From: Ceratodon purpureus
Lineage: Eukaryota > Streptophyta > Bryopsida > Pseudoditrichales > Ditrichaceae
Length of the DNA stretch: 64,000 nucleotides
Direction of reading: 5' to 3'
Assembly: GCA_014871385.1 (NCBI GenBank)
Contig: CM026423.1
Span: 18,093,690 to 18,157,689 of the forward strand
Positions 1 through 12,030 of the stretch are shown here, one piece after another (position 1 is the stretch's first letter; each line of letters begins with the position of its first letter). A program made the translations under genes and the position numbers. The notes below the pieces were generated by a model. That model saw nothing but the letters and a program-made list of their open reading frames with translations. It did not search any database and was not told the DNA's origin.

Positions 1-302
1 GCATGGTGTAGCTAGTGAGGGGAATGGGAATTGATGATAGGGATCGTTAGCTCTGTAGTTATTCGCCGCGCGCAATAATCGAGCTGAGCTTCTGAAGCTA
101 TTCACATGTCGATGATCGCAGAGCTACTTTGTGAATTTGAAGAATGTGACCTAATAGTCGCAAATTAATTGACAAGTGAAATTAGGTTACGTTTCGCCAA
201 TGTAGCAGATTAGCGGTGGATTGTTATTGTCGAGATGATGAGTGGAGTTTGTGTGAGTTCGGTGGTGTTGCTTTGCTGATTAGTGGTGGCTGTCTTGTGC
301 AG
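1..302. other. Intron or upstream part of the OST48 gene
   Basis: No coding exon is recognised here. The stretch ends in a good splice acceptor (tgtgcag, last base 302) directly before the first recognisable OST48 exon. The signal peptide and first lumenal residues expected for this family are absent, so exon 1 should lie before the window. Confidence 0.5.
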
Positions 303-3300
303 ACAGGGGTTTTGAGCTGGATATTAAGTTGGCGGACGACCCGAACCTGGCACTGCAATCGTATGGATCTTATCATTATGATGCCCTCGTCTTGTTTGCG
401 CCCAAGGTTGAAAGTAAGTATACTTTGATTTTTTTTCCCCTTGAGGTAGTATTATAGAGTGGAGTGAATGTAAATTTGCGAGTATCCGCTCATGCTGTTA
501 ATTTATGTGAAAGTTGAGATACTTGGTGACCGCCAAGTTCCAATTGATTGTGATACTTGTCTATGATGTATGGGACATCAGATTAGGACTACTGTGTCAA
601 AGCATGTAATATCGGTGATGCCATTACTTGAAGCACTGCAGTTTGAAGGTTGTCCTGTTATTATGGACTTAGGTGTTGGGTTGACTATTTATGATATAGT
701 TGCTGGAGGAGGTTCAGCAGCTTCTCGTGAAGCAACGAATGTAGTATTGTTTTAATTGGTTTATTGTATGGCGTTTAGGTTTGGGTGGTAGTCTTGATAC
801 CGCTGCAGTTATGGACTTCGTGGACTCTGGTCACGATTTGATTCTAGCAGCGGATGCTACAACATCAGAGGCTATTCGCGAAATTGCTACCGAGTGTGGG
901 GCTGATTTCGATGAGGTAACGGAAAGCATTTTTTAAAGCTTATTGCACGGTATATTATATGGTATAGGGCACACTAAGTAGGTATTGAATCCATGTTTCC
1001 AGTCATTTTCAAGAGCTTATGAAAGATGATGGTCTGTCTGACATGTGCAGTTTCACAAGGCTGTTGTGATCGATCATGTCAAATATGCAATTACCAAGTT
1101 TGGCTCTGATCACTCTCTTATAGCGGCTGATAACCTGATTGACTCTTCTGTGATTCTGGGATCAGAAGGCATCAAGGTACACCTTCATAACTTTCTGACT
1201 ACTGCAAATGCGTACTTTAGCGAAAAAACAAGTTTGGTTGGGTTTTGCTGCAAATGAGTGAAAAGCTCTTAATTTACCTGTTATTAATTTGTGCTCGACA
1301 GTTCATTTTTGAAATTTGGATTATTTATAAAAATTCCTCTGTTGATTCCACATTCATTAAATTTCGTTGTGCATCTAGATTGCAGGAAAGGTTGCTAGTC
1401 ATCTAGAGTTGTGTCCATTTTTTGTATTCTCGTTGTATTCTAGTTGAAGGCGACGTAGCTTGTTAGTCGCTACATTGCGTACCTCCACCTTTATTTACCT
1501 CTTAATGAATATTTTTCCCAGGAACCCATTCTTTACCGTGGTCTTGGACACACTTTGAATCCGACAAGTGAGCTGGTACAGCATTTCCCCTCTTATTTCT
1601 GCACAATCTTAAATTGGCAATCCATCACAAAAATTTGTTGCTGCTCTGACCTGCTCATGTGTTTAGTTGAAAATTAGAGGAATTCCGAATAAGGTCCCTT
1701 TTAAGAACTGCATTTGAATGTGTAGTGGCCGCACAAGATGATGTTCTGGTCAGTAGTTTATGTCATTATGATGTAATTTTTGCATCTTAAGCCTGGAGCC
1801 GAATAACGAGGAGGTCGTTACTTGCTAGATGAGATTACTTGTATTGTCCATAGTCATATCATGTGGTACTGAGTAAATTTTTCTTGAAGTTGACGTTGAC
1901 TAGAATTTATGGTTGTGTTTATATCTTTGATGGTGAAGGTCGCATTTAGAGCTACATTCTGTTGTTCAAATGATCAAACTCCCGATTAATCTTGCAGGGC
2001 ATCAAGGTTCTTTCTGCATCTCCAACTGCATTTTCTGGGAAGGTTGATGCTGAGATTACCGACCTACCTAATCTCATTGGCTCCTCCATCTCTCTAGTCT
2101 CTGTAGTCCAGGTAAATTCACTGCCTTCGTATATTTCTACGCATGGTTTTGGTTTCCGACGTGATGCTTATCGTTTAATGGGCTACGTTTATCTTTAAAT
2201 CAACTGATACTATGTCTTGACCTGCAAGTATTTGCGTTGATTTCTTGATTTTCTTACTTATTTGGTGATTCTTTATTGTGTATGATGACTTGCTCATGCT
2301 TACACTCGGGATATGTTTTAATGTGAGGATCTATATTACCCCTTATCTCATAATTTACAACTTCAAATTTGCAGGCAAGGAACAATGCTCGAATTATGAT
2401 CTCTGGCTCCTTAGAGCTCTTTAGCAACAAGTGAGTCTGCTTTTTCCTGATTCACCATTCCATGTCCTATACATCAAATGACTACGCAGTATATATCTTG
2501 TAAATTCTAGTAGCTTATGCAGTAGCTTATAAATGGTGTTCGCCCAAGAGTAATCTACGGTTCCTTGAAGGCCCTAGTGAAGCAGTTCATTGTCATCTTC
2601 ACACAATATTGCTTCGTGTTGTCCTTTCACTGTGTATGGTTTAATCTCTCTCTCTCTCCAGTTCAAAGCATGTTGCATTGTGTACTGTTCTGGGATCACA
2701 TTTTCATGTGGAGTTTTTGTTCTTTTGTTTTAAACAGGTTCTTTGAGTCTTCCGTACAGCAGTTTGGCAGCGAGAACAAGTGAGTGATGTTTGTGCAATT
2801 TTTCTTGCCTCTTCGCATTCCTTTGTAATTGGTCTACAATAATGTTTGGAGTACGAGATGTTCGCAATGCAATAGACATTCAGAATTTTCTCTCTTTTTG
2901 GAATCTAATAAACTGTTTCCATGTTATAAGCAGAGATTAGGCCCGTTACTAACTTGGACTTCCCCTGATTTTTTATTTTTTTTGGATACATCCTTTGTTT
3001 TGATTAAAAGTTTACTCATTTTTCTATTCTTGGCCAGGTATGAGAAGTCTGGCAACCAGCAATTTGCTGTTGAGCTTACCAAATGGACCTTTCATGAAAG
3101 AGGCCATCTTAAGGTATGTTTGTCCTGCATAAGTACGACTATATTTTAAGCGCTTGTTTCTGTTCTGAAATCGGAGCTCTTCATTGTTCTCCGGTTTACT
3201 TTTAGGTTACATTTACAGAGTATTTCAGTCTATTAATGCTGGGTCGGTCTTTTTCCAACACTGGTCCCATATTTTGAAGGTTTCTTTGATATGACCGAAG

Positions 3301-4720
3301 CATTGATTTCTTTTTTCGATGAAATTCAATTTGTAAGTAGTGTTTTCGACCTACAGCTTTTTCTTCCTCAATGTTTCTACGTATTGTCGTAGTTGTAAGT
3401 GCTCATTAACTTTGCGCCTTGATTTGGACAGGCTTCGAATGTGCATCATCACAAGATTGGAGAGACCGATGAGCCTTCTATGTATCGGATCACTGATAAT
3501 GCTGTAAGTATTGATTGTTATAATTTCGAGGGTTTTGGTGATGTCTTCTTTGTATTCCATGCGTTCCTTCAGTTGCAGTTTTGAATGCGGCGTATACTAT
3601 TTTCTCTCTTGACCGCTAAAGTTTTATGCTCAAGCCTAATACCTTTCTTTGTCTATATCTTCAGAGGTACTCTCTAGAGATCAACGAATGGAACGGCAAG
3701 GAGTGGCAGCCATATCAGGCTGATGATGTCCAACTTCAGTTTTACATGATGAGTCCATATGTTCTGAAGACTCTTTCCCACGATGGAAAGGTACTAATTT
3801 TGTGCTTTATTTAGTAGTCAAGCATGGTTATATGTTCTGGCCTACTTTTCATAGGTGTCAAAGCGAATTACGTGGTGTCTATTCCTATAGTTTTACCAGG
3901 TGTTTTCACCTAGTTTGTCTTGATTCAATGTGTGATTCCTGACGGTGGTATTAACGTAAAACTCGCTATTCCTAATGTCTAATTGGTTTAATGGTTGCAG
4001 GGATTGTACTTCACAGAGTTCCAAGTTCCAGATGTGTACGGCGTTTTCCAGTTCAAGGTTGAACACAATCGACTTGGTTACACAGCACTCAACTTGGCCA
4101 AACAGGTGCACATTCCCTTCTCGTATAAGATACATGCATTTGTACTGTATGACAGCATCAATGATTGTCTGTGTTGAAGACAGTTTCTGTATGGTCTGTA
4201 GGCATTAATGATGTGTGTTCTAGTAAGTCTGTTTCGCATCTTAATAGCTTATGAAATATAATCTGTGATATCCATCGAAACTCTCATGCATAGAAAAACA
4301 ACTTCGTATCAAAATATGATAGAGATGGCTCATTATGGTTTTTCTGTCATCACAGATTCCAGTGAGACCATTCCGGCATGATGAGTACGAACGATTCATT
4401 CCAGCTGCTTTTCCTTACTACGGAGCTTCATTCTCCACGGTATGTGTTCCTTAACAATCTTGAGCTCTGTTACGTGTGTCACTTGCATGGTGGTTCCATA
4501 CATGTCAGCACATCAGATTGGTTTTGTCGTTGAAGAAATTACTGTCTGCCAAGTGTTTCAGTTGATTAAAGGCATTTGTGTGGTTAATTTGAGTTTAATC
4601 ACGAATGCTAAAATGAAAGTCCAATTCTAAATTTCCTTCTAAGCCTCATTACTTTTGGTGGCATATGTGCAGATGATCGCTTTTTTCGTGTTTGGCATTG
4701 TCTTTTTGTACCACAAGTGA
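303..4720 (+). CDS. DGL1: OST48/DGL1: 48-kDa subunit of ER oligosaccharyltransferase (5' partial)
   Basis: The product is the non-catalytic OST48/WBP1 subunit of the oligosaccharyltransferase complex, which transfers the dolichol-linked glycan to Asn in nascent proteins in the ER. Thirteen coding exons are seen: 303-413, 779-915, 1051-1176, 1522-1575, 1998-2111, 2375-2430, 2738-2779, 3038-3113, 3432-3503, 3665-3790, 4001-4105, 4356-4439 and 4673-4720. All introns are GT..AG and the reading phase is kept throughout. Recognisable family segments are [75 protein letters not shown] and [10 protein letters not shown]. The last exon encodes a hydrophobic membrane segment ([15 protein letters not shown]) with the short cytosolic tail typical of OST48. 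Exon 1, with the signal peptide, lies before the window. Family assignment is firm; the symbol follows the Arabidopsis orthologue. Confidence 0.93.
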
Positions 4721-5588
4721 GGATTCTGTTCGGCTGCAGCTTGCATACAAGCCCTTTTCCTGGTGCGCCTCATTATTAAGATTAGCTTTGTATCTAGGCA
4801 TTATCATCAGGGAGGGTGACAAACATGGCCCTGCCAGTAGTTCTAATCCCGATCGTGGCAATTTAGCTTTAGGAAAACCTCTTGGGGTGTTAGTGGCATT
4901 CATTTAGACATTGAAATCCTAGCGGATTTTATTTAGGCCTGTGCAGTGCCTCTGTCATTAGCCCTTTAATGCTTAACGATCACTTTTGGACGTTTTTCAG
5001 GCCAATGGTGATTTTGTCCGAATTTTCTCTGATTTTGAGTGGAAACGATCTTGATTTGATTGTAATGGGATTATCAGTAGGTACTGTTATACATTTCAGC
5101 ACGAAAAAAACAAATCAAATCTTTGATCATCGAAAGTCTCTCGAAGTCTCATACAGTAAGGCATACACACCCGTAACACACCATCACGGATCAGTAGACT
5201 TCCTGGTTGCTGTGAATTGGAAACCGATAATTGATGAACAGGAGATTTAGGATGCGTCCTCCAATAGAATGCCTCTGAGTGTTATGGAAATAGATAGTCT
5301 TATGTTTATTCACTACTCTTGTTGTTGTCGGTCATGGGTGAAGCTATATGTTGGTTATGGGTTGTGACCAACTTTTGAACAAAAAAAATTGTAGTAATTC
5401 TAATTTTACTTTATTAATTTTAAAAAAAAGCTCAGTCTTCATGAACTATATTTTCCTACACAAAAAATAGCTCCTTGATAATCCAAGATGTATTATGCTG
5501 AAACGCTTAAGTTATCGGTTATAGGTGTGTATACTTTAGTTTGTCTCCTAACCTCTACCCTTGGAACGTAGGCTTTTTTATGAATTAG

Positions 5589-5589
<1 letters not shown>
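4721..5589. other. 3' flank of the OST48 gene
   Basis: This is the expected 3' UTR and downstream DNA of the OST48 gene. Open frames here are short and show no family resemblance. No second gene, RNA gene or transposon end was recognised. Confidence 0.5.

Positions 5590-5656
<67 letters not shown>
5590..5656. repeat. (AT)n microsatellite
   Basis: An uninterrupted run of about 33 AT units. It is prone to cruciform extrusion and length polymorphism. Confidence 0.95.
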
Positions 5657-5659
<3 letters not shown>

Positions 5660-6185
5660 AAGTTATATTCTATAATTGTTACAAATCTATTTACACATGT
5701 GCCTTTTTGAACCTAAATTGAAGATAAAGATGAAGATGAGCTTTTTTCTATTAAAATTGACATTCTTTTTAATGTTCTAAATGTGTTTCCAAAGCATGGT
5801 TGACCATTCTAAATGGCATTCTACTGTAGGTTACTAAATTGCACATCTTGTAGGTTACTATCTATTGTTCAATTTCAAAAAAGTAAAATTCTGATTTTTG
5901 GTGGATTTTTAAAGCCAATTTTTATGAATTTACAATATGTTTTATTGAAAATAATTGGTGCTGACTTTTTAAAATTTGATTGCAAAGATATGTAAGGAAC
6001 ATACATACACACATCTTTTGCATTAAAAATCACTCCATTGAGTAGCAAAGTTTTCTTCTATGAAGAACTCAATGAAATGTTATTATGCACATATTTTTAA
6101 AATAGATATTTCTTTATTGTAATCAGATCTTGGCAAAAAATAAAATAAAAAAATAAAATAAAATTTTAAAAAATAAAATAAAATC
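5657..6185. other. AT-rich intergenic DNA with A-rich simple repeat
   Basis: No gene seen. From about 6135 to 6185 it holds repeated AAAAT/AAATA units, which replace the expected left end of the old GGGAGG-TIR element that follows. Confidence 0.5.
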
Positions 6186-6890
6186 ATTTGGAAGTAATTA
6201 TGAAGTGTGCTGTTTTTCAAAGCTCAAATCTGATTTTGAGCATTTTGGTGTATCTTTTTAGCATTTTAGTCACGTTTTTGGGTGTCTCAAGGTATCTTGT
6301 ATGCATCTTCGTAAAGAAAACAACTTCAATTGAAACTTAATTTGACCACTAGTTCCAAATTATGAAAATGAACTTTTTCAAAGTCTTAATTTCTTCATTT
6401 AGTGCCCGCAGATATATTGTCTTTGAAGGATGTTTTTTTCAATTTAAAAAACAATGTTTGGTAAAAAAAACGCACAAAAAGGTACCACGGAAGTGACCCT
6501 CCTAAAAAACATCCTTGCGGTACTTTTGGAACCCTAAATCAAACAATGAGTATATAAATTGCCAATTTTAGAATACATCTTAAACATATAGAGGGCACCA
6601 CTTAATTAAAAGTGATTTTAGATAGTTTTTGATTCTTTTCTATCCACTTTTTCAAATGACTGCATTTACTTTGCTTGGATTCGAAGCCCTCATACAATAA
6701 ATTTAAAGTGTCTATTTTACATGAAACTTTTCCAAGTTGTACAAAAACAAGTTGAGAATCTATATTAGCAAAAAAATTGACTTCAATTACATCTTTCCAT
6801 CACTTTTGTGCAGTTTTTGCAAAAGGGCTGAAATTGACAAATAGATAAGCACTTTTTTGGTCCACTTTACCATGCTTACATCCAGAAGGT
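6186..6890. mobile_element. Degraded GGGAGG-TIR MITE (copy A)
   Basis: This segment matches the inside and right end of the better-preserved copies at 18373-19117 and about 44591-45326. All share the internal phrase GAAGTGTGCTGTTTTT and the right end with a GGTCCACTTTA motif. The left inverted terminus is missing and is replaced by A-rich simple repeat; the right terminus is mutated (CCATGCTTACATCC where CCTCCC is expected). It has no coding capacity. Confidence 0.75.
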
Positions 6891-6894
6891 AAGA

Positions 6895-7063
6895 TGACAT
6901 TATCCATGTCGTCCTTCTCATCTGCAAAACGGGCCTCCAACGCTAGCTCTTGTGTGGAATAAATCTGGCTGGAAAGGTCTACACCATCCATGTCAGCGAG
7001 ACCCTCTCTACCCGACGGCCTCAAGTAGTCCAGACGTCCAACACAGATAGCATTATTGGCCAT
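6895..7063 (-). pseudogene. Unrecognised coding-like fragment
   Basis: An open frame on the minus strand starts with ATG at 7063 and encodes MANNAICVGRLDYL followed by an acidic stretch (LADMDGVDL, ADEKDDMDNV). Composition looks more coding-like than the AT-rich surroundings. It then runs into the right end of MITE copy A, where the frame continues only by chance. I do not recognise the protein. It may be a host exon remnant or a gene fragment carried by the neighbouring transposon. No intron partner was found. Confidence 0.25.
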
Positions 7064-7771
7064 GTCAAACGCCCCTGCACTACAAAAGAGATTGTAAGTA
7101 ATGTCTGCCTTTAGCCAAATTGTTGTAGCACGACGGTAAAGTATTCAACAAATTAGCCTAAATAACGTGTAAGACGTCAAAACCGCACCAATTTTGTTCC
7201 CACGAGGAATCTGCGGTTGTCAACACAACCCGAGGCAGAGAAAACACTAGAAGAAAACAGGGATTTTGGTGATGCGTTTTTTAAGAGCGTTTAACGCGTT
7301 TTAACGCGTTTTTTTTTTTTGACACAAAAAAGTGCCACTGCGTTCGGAGAGTCAAATCGATCTTGACGTGTCGCGTCATAGAGCGTCATTAGCCTCTTTC
7401 GTTTGACGCTCGTTGACGCGACACTGTTTCGTGAATTTACCTGCGGTCAGTAAACTTGGAGAGTAACTTTTTTGCCACTTGGGCATTTTCCGGTTTCGCG
7501 GGAGACACGGTGGATACCACGTCATGGATGAAAAATTTGCTGAAGTGGCAAAAGATTCTGATATGGCGATCCGATTTTCAACAGCTCATATGCTGACACG
7601 TGGCATGATCGTGGTCTAGGCGTATATGTGCGATGCGGCTTGTTAAAAGTGACGTTATTTTCTGTTACTTTTGACGTAGTGGGGTTTTTTGGAAGTACGT
7701 CATGGACGTCAGTTTTGACGCTTTTTTGAGGTTGTTTGACAGATGCGTCCCGGACGTTAACTTTGACGCTG

Positions 7772-7985
7772 TTTGACGCTGATAAACACATGCGTCACTT
7801 ATTTTAACGCGTTTACGGAAACGTCTTTAGACGTAGGATGATGTTTGCCACGTCAACCATTTGACGCATTCAATTTGAATTTTGTGTAAAAAGAAACACA
7901 TTATAGTGTTCAACTTGACGCTGATAAACACATATGTCACATAATTTAACGCGTTTCGGAAAACGTCTTTAGACGTAGAATGACG
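7772..7985. repeat. Subterminal direct duplication in the CACTA element
   Basis: A unit of about 70 bp at 7772-7843 recurs with small changes at 7913-7985. Both contain TTGACGCTGATAAACACAT and GTCTTTAGACGTAG. This enriches TGACG/ACGTC motifs near the left end. Confidence 0.8.
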
Positions 7986-8212
7986 TAACGTAAGGGGCTG
8001 CTCATGCTGGATCCTTCTTAATCTACACAACCCACATCATTGTGCTTACGGTGAGTTCATAGCAACACATCATTCAATCACACTTGAGTGAAGATTTAGG
8101 TGGCATTTGATCACAATGAAGTTAATGGAACAAGATCACGTGAAGAAAGGAACAAGGGAGGAATGGAGGCAAGAAGAAGATGGAGAACAAGAATAATGTT
8201 AGGAAAAACCCC

Positions 8213-8700
8213 CCCCGGATTTTATTGAAGTACCTTTCAGTTTACAAAACGCCGTTACTCCATCCTAGCTTGGATTAAGGCGTGCCTTAGCTTTTTGGAA
8301 AGCTAACTTGATTGTACATCTACCCTCAAAATCTCAGAAGCAGACAATAAAAATCCTAGGACTGATTGCTAAAAATCCGAGACCCTTCCTCCAGCCGCAC
8401 TCCTTTGACAACCCCACCTTCGGGAGGCAATATCTCACTCCCTATAACTTGGAATTGGACGTGCTTCCTACCATTGGAAAGCCCTACAAGAAATCTACGA
8501 CCTTGTCAAATCTCACTTTACTTGGACAAGAAACGAAGAACTGATAGGGAAGACAATGAGAGGCACTCCATGGATTAGGAAGAAAACACAAAAAGCTTGA
8601 AAACAAGCTTTCAAATACAAGATAAGAGGCCGCCGAAGTGGCGGCTTACCCTAACCCTACCAAGGCTCAAAGCCCTAATCTAAGACCTTCATGGATGGAT
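8213..8700. other. Non-subterminal segment within the CACTA element, possible captured DNA
   Basis: This internal segment lacks the TGACG motifs of both flanks and opens with an 8-nt C run next to CGGATTTTATTGAAG. On the minus strand that reads as an AATAAAATCCG polyadenylation-like end followed by a G run. It also carries short palindromes (AAGCTTGAAAACAAGCTT and GCCGCCGAAGTGGCGGC). The two overlapping plus-strand frames give no recognised protein. It could be a captured host or retroelement 3' end. Confidence 0.3.
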
Positions 8701-8704
8701 GTTT

Positions 8705-9000
8705 CCGCACACGTGACACATCAGCTGATTCAATATGTTTCTTGAAACACATATTTGACGCATTTTTGTGTCACTGGAAACGTGCGCGTCACTATTGACA
8801 CCCCTAGGATGTTGACTAGGTCAAACCCTAGACGCCACGTCAGCCGTAGCTTATGCGACATGTGACACGTGAGCTGATTTCATGTGTTTCTTGAAAAATA
8901 TATATGACACGTTTTGATGTCACTGGAAACAAACGCTTCACTATTGACACCCCCTCGGGATGTTGACCAGGTCGAACCCTAGACTCCATGTCAGCCATAG
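8705..9000. repeat. About 150-bp tandem duplication in the CACTA element
   Basis: Two consecutive diverged copies, roughly 8705-8849 and 8855-9000. Both run from GTGACAC through GTGTTTCTTGAAA-like and TCACTATTGACACCCC sequence to ACGTCAGCC or ATGTCAGCC. This is a second motif-rich block of the element. Confidence 0.8.
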
Positions 9001-9118
9001 TTTTCACTTGAGTGGAACACATCAGAAACGCATTCCACGTCGGATTTCTAATAAGTAATAACGTCACTTTTAACACATTTTAACATAGAAACACATCCGT
9101 GACACCCATCTATGTTAA

Positions 9119-10047
9119 CCCTTAAGTGCCCAGGAATGCCAAAACGGCTTTTTGCTGTTTCAGTCAGTCTAGATAAAGGGGTTAAAATTGATATTTTTGC
9201 CTAATATTTTTACTGGATGCTCCTTGTACTGCAAAGTGTATGTGGTAAAATTTGCAAAGCCAAATTCCAACCTTAAGACCTTCATCTAGAAATTTTAGGT
9301 TTCAAGTCCAAAACGGGCAGCTTAAAATTAGGCTTTTTTTGAAAAACAATTCTTGAAATATGTTCATAACCAAACCACCACTCAAATTTTAAAGAGACCC
9401 AAGTCAAAAAATATACCAATTTTACAAGGGCAGCCTCTAAAAATTACAAAGACAAGCTTCAATATTTTCAGTAATTTTTGAATTACTTCTTTCAAAATTC
9501 GTCAAAATTTGAGATTTTGAAATTTTTCAAAAATAATTTCGCTCAAAAATCAAAACCTTATAAAGGCACTTAACTACCGTCTAGATTTTTCTAAAACCAA
9601 ATATACGTGACGTCATGCATGTTTTACTATATCAACGTTTTCATACCTGCTTTTAGAAAACAACTTTTATGAGAGCCAAAAAAAGGAATGAGTCTTTCAA
9701 ATTTTCCATGGAGGTACTCAACTTGATTACCTACATGGAAAAAAATATCGGCAAAATGTTTGGGGTAACAATTTTCAAGTCACCCTTTGCACCATTTTGA
9801 CTATGTCATTCAGCCAATGCCCAAAAAAAGTTTTGCTGCAACTTTGAATATTATAATTTCTAAGATGGTAAACATCCAACGGCTGAAAATTTTATCAGTA
9901 CTTCTAAAGAAGGTTTAGTACAAGATCTTACGGCTGGATGTCTAAATAAAGAAAATTTGTTTGGTTCAAATTGTCATTTCTACAAGGTGGTCAAAAATCA
10001 TTGTTTTGGAGGTTTCGAGACCCAAAACATGCATGGGCACTTAGGGG
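9119..10047. mobile_element. TTAA-flanked element, 929 bp, copy 1
   Basis: The element starts CCCTTAAGTGCCCAGG and ends in inverted form TGGGCACTTAGGGG. TTAA borders it on both sides (9115-9118 and 10048-10051). It is inserted in the CACTA element. A nearly identical copy lies at 12031-12959, with the same length of 929 bp. There is no open frame of note. A TTAA target duplication with CCCT-type termini is the known signature of piggyBac elements; because TTAA is palindromic, a TA duplication (Tc1/mariner) cannot be excluded. Confidence 0.85.
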
Positions 10048-10380
10048 TTAAAAGTGACGTGCTGACTTTAGATATTACCATACTTAACCATTTGAAAATC
10101 ACTGCAAGGTAAAAAATCCCTTTAATAAGTTATTTTTCCACACCTACCGATCTACCTTCTCTGTCTCTCTTGACGCTGCTACGTCACTCGTAACATCCAA
10201 GGTGACGTAAATTTATTTCGGGTCAAAGCCGCGTCAATTGTGACATTCGTACGTTAAACCTACATGACGTCCACTACGTCACTTTGGACGAGATTTCCAC
10301 ACTAATTTCGTATAGTCTGGGCCTGTGTCATCTTTGACGCGTTTTAACGTCCCCTAAGCCTCGATTTTCCTCTAGTGAAA

Positions 10381-10890
10381 TCTAAAAAGGAAACATAAAA
10401 GCACAAATACAAACCCAAGAAACACCAAGAACTAACAAAACGCTAGGGAATTTAGAAATCCCGGATAATCCCTATCACAGAAAAACTCCACTATTCCTAA
10501 GGTGGAAGGTGGTACACTGTCTATCACAAAGATCTAATAGAAAAACATTCTATCCTAACAACATCTATATGTCAAACTTCTTGATCCTATATCCCACAAC
10601 TATATACAATCACATCCTAGAAATTCCATCATGGTGAGTTACTTCTACGACAACATTTCCGGGATAACTAGTGTACTCCCAACTACATCTGTTCCACTTT
10701 TCCACGAGATCTAGATTTCCGTAACCAAGATAATAATTCTAGGGGTTAAGCTAGAATGCTTAGAGAGACTTTATTGTTGTTTACGAGGAAAATTTGCCCA
10801 CTCGATTGATTTATCAAGGTTTTCTCCCTACTTCACTTCTTCCTCCTGACTAATACTTCCTTCGCCAAGGGAGAACAAGATAAAAATAAA
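10381..10890. other. Intergenic, nothing recognised
   Basis: AT-rich sequence between the CACTA element and the Ty3 relic. It may be decayed retroelement DNA, but no LTR, primer-binding site or frame was recognised. Confidence 0.4.
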
Positions 10891-11510
10891 ACAAATTTTT
10901 CAACGGAATGGGGACCTTACCAATTTGGAAAGATGCCATTGGGGGCCAAAAACGCACCCATGACATTCCAACAGGTTATAGAACTTATATTCCATCCCTA
11001 CTTAAAGCAATTCTATCGGATTTACTTGGACAATGGCACTGTGTACGGGCGAATGAAAGACCATGTCGCCCACCTTCGGCAAATATTCAATGCTTGCCGG
11101 ACCAATGGTGTGACCCTAAATGATGATAAGTGCATGTTCCTCTTTTTCAACGGGGTCATTCTGGGCTACATTGTTTACAAGTACAGCAAGCTCCCAAACC
11201 CTGCCAAGATCAAGGACATATTGGAAATGACACCGCCCAAAGATCATAAGGGCATCCAACACCTATTAGGATTGTCCCAATTCAACAGAATCTATATTGA
11301 AAAGCTAGCTCACATCACGGCCTCTATCACAGCCTTCAACCACTCCAAGTATACTTATCCTTGAGATTGGACACCGGCAGCCTAGGGAGCCTTGGATAAA
11401 ATCAAAGAAGCATATTTCCATGCTCCAATACTCATCGCCCTGGACTGTACCAAGCCCTTCTACGTACACATCGACGCTTCTAACCTCTCCGTGGGTAGTA
11501 GACAGTAACC
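10891..11510 (+). pseudogene. Ty3/gypsy reverse transcriptase-RNase H relic
   Basis: The plus-strand frame reads EWGPYQFGKMPLGAKNAPMTFQQ-like sequence across 10903-10970, the conserved fingers/palm segment of Ty3 reverse transcriptase. The catalytic box follows as YLDN in place of YLDD, so a catalytic Asp is lost. After this come HVAHLRQIF, LNDDKC and LLGLSQFNRIYIEKLAHI, the usual RT-to-RNase H linker. Two in-frame stops occur (TGA at 11362-11364 and a TAG shortly after), then FYVHIDASNLSVGS, matching the start of RNase H. Gag, protease, integrase and LTRs were not found. It is a dead fragment. Confidence 0.85.
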
Positions 11511-12026
11511 TCCATTTTGGTGCATTGGGAATATTACTTAATTGTACCATTCTCAGATGTGCCGATTTGGATGTAAAATCTCAATTTCACAAAATTGACA
11601 ATTCATTAAGCCCTATTTCAAGTGTGTATTGTATGTAATAAAGTGAGTGGTTGAGGTAATAAACTGAAATGACACATAATGAACTCACAAATCATAGAAA
11701 CTACATACAACACTTGAGTAATTAACTCAGAGTTGAGATGCCTGCTTCTGAATTTTCCACAAATGCACTTAACAAACAACCACTTTCCTTAATATTAAAT
11801 TGCGGTATCAGCAAAATTCAAGTTTCGAATTCAAGCTCCATTTCAAATCCCGGCGACTCAATTCCACATCAAACTGGCTCTTAAATCATGCTAGATCATG
11901 AATTTCTCTAACTAGAACTCCACCCAGGAAAACCAACAGACTGGAGGGATCAAGTTTTATACTTTTATATATTCCTGCAAACAATGTTGAAGGCTGCCAT
12001 GCATATCATGGAAGTATCATACTATT
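11511..12026. other. Intergenic, nothing recognised
   Basis: AT-rich DNA between the Ty3 relic and the second TTAA-flanked copy. No gene or repeat border was recognised. Confidence 0.4.
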
Positions 12027-12030
12027 TTAA

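Larger units (their letters stand above)
7245..10377. mobile_element. CACTA-type (CMC/EnSpm) non-autonomous element with nested insertion
   Basis: The element begins CACTAGAAGAAAA at 7245 and ends in TTTTCCTCTAGTG at 10377, which is an inverted CACTAGAGGAAAA. It is flanked by the 3-bp direct repeat AAA at 7242-7244 and 10378-10380, as expected for the CACTA superfamily. Both subterminal regions are crowded with TTGACGC, TTTTAACGCG and TGACGT motifs in both orientations, the usual transposase-binding style of this group. No transposase (TNPD/TNPA-like) frame is visible, so it would need help in trans. A TTAA-flanked element (9119-10047) sits inside, leaving about 2.2 kb of original element. 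Confidence 0.85.

Noticed and set aside
570..755. 61-residue frame between the first two visible OST48 exons
   Set aside because: It does not match OST48 and the flanking exons join in phase without it; treated as intron.
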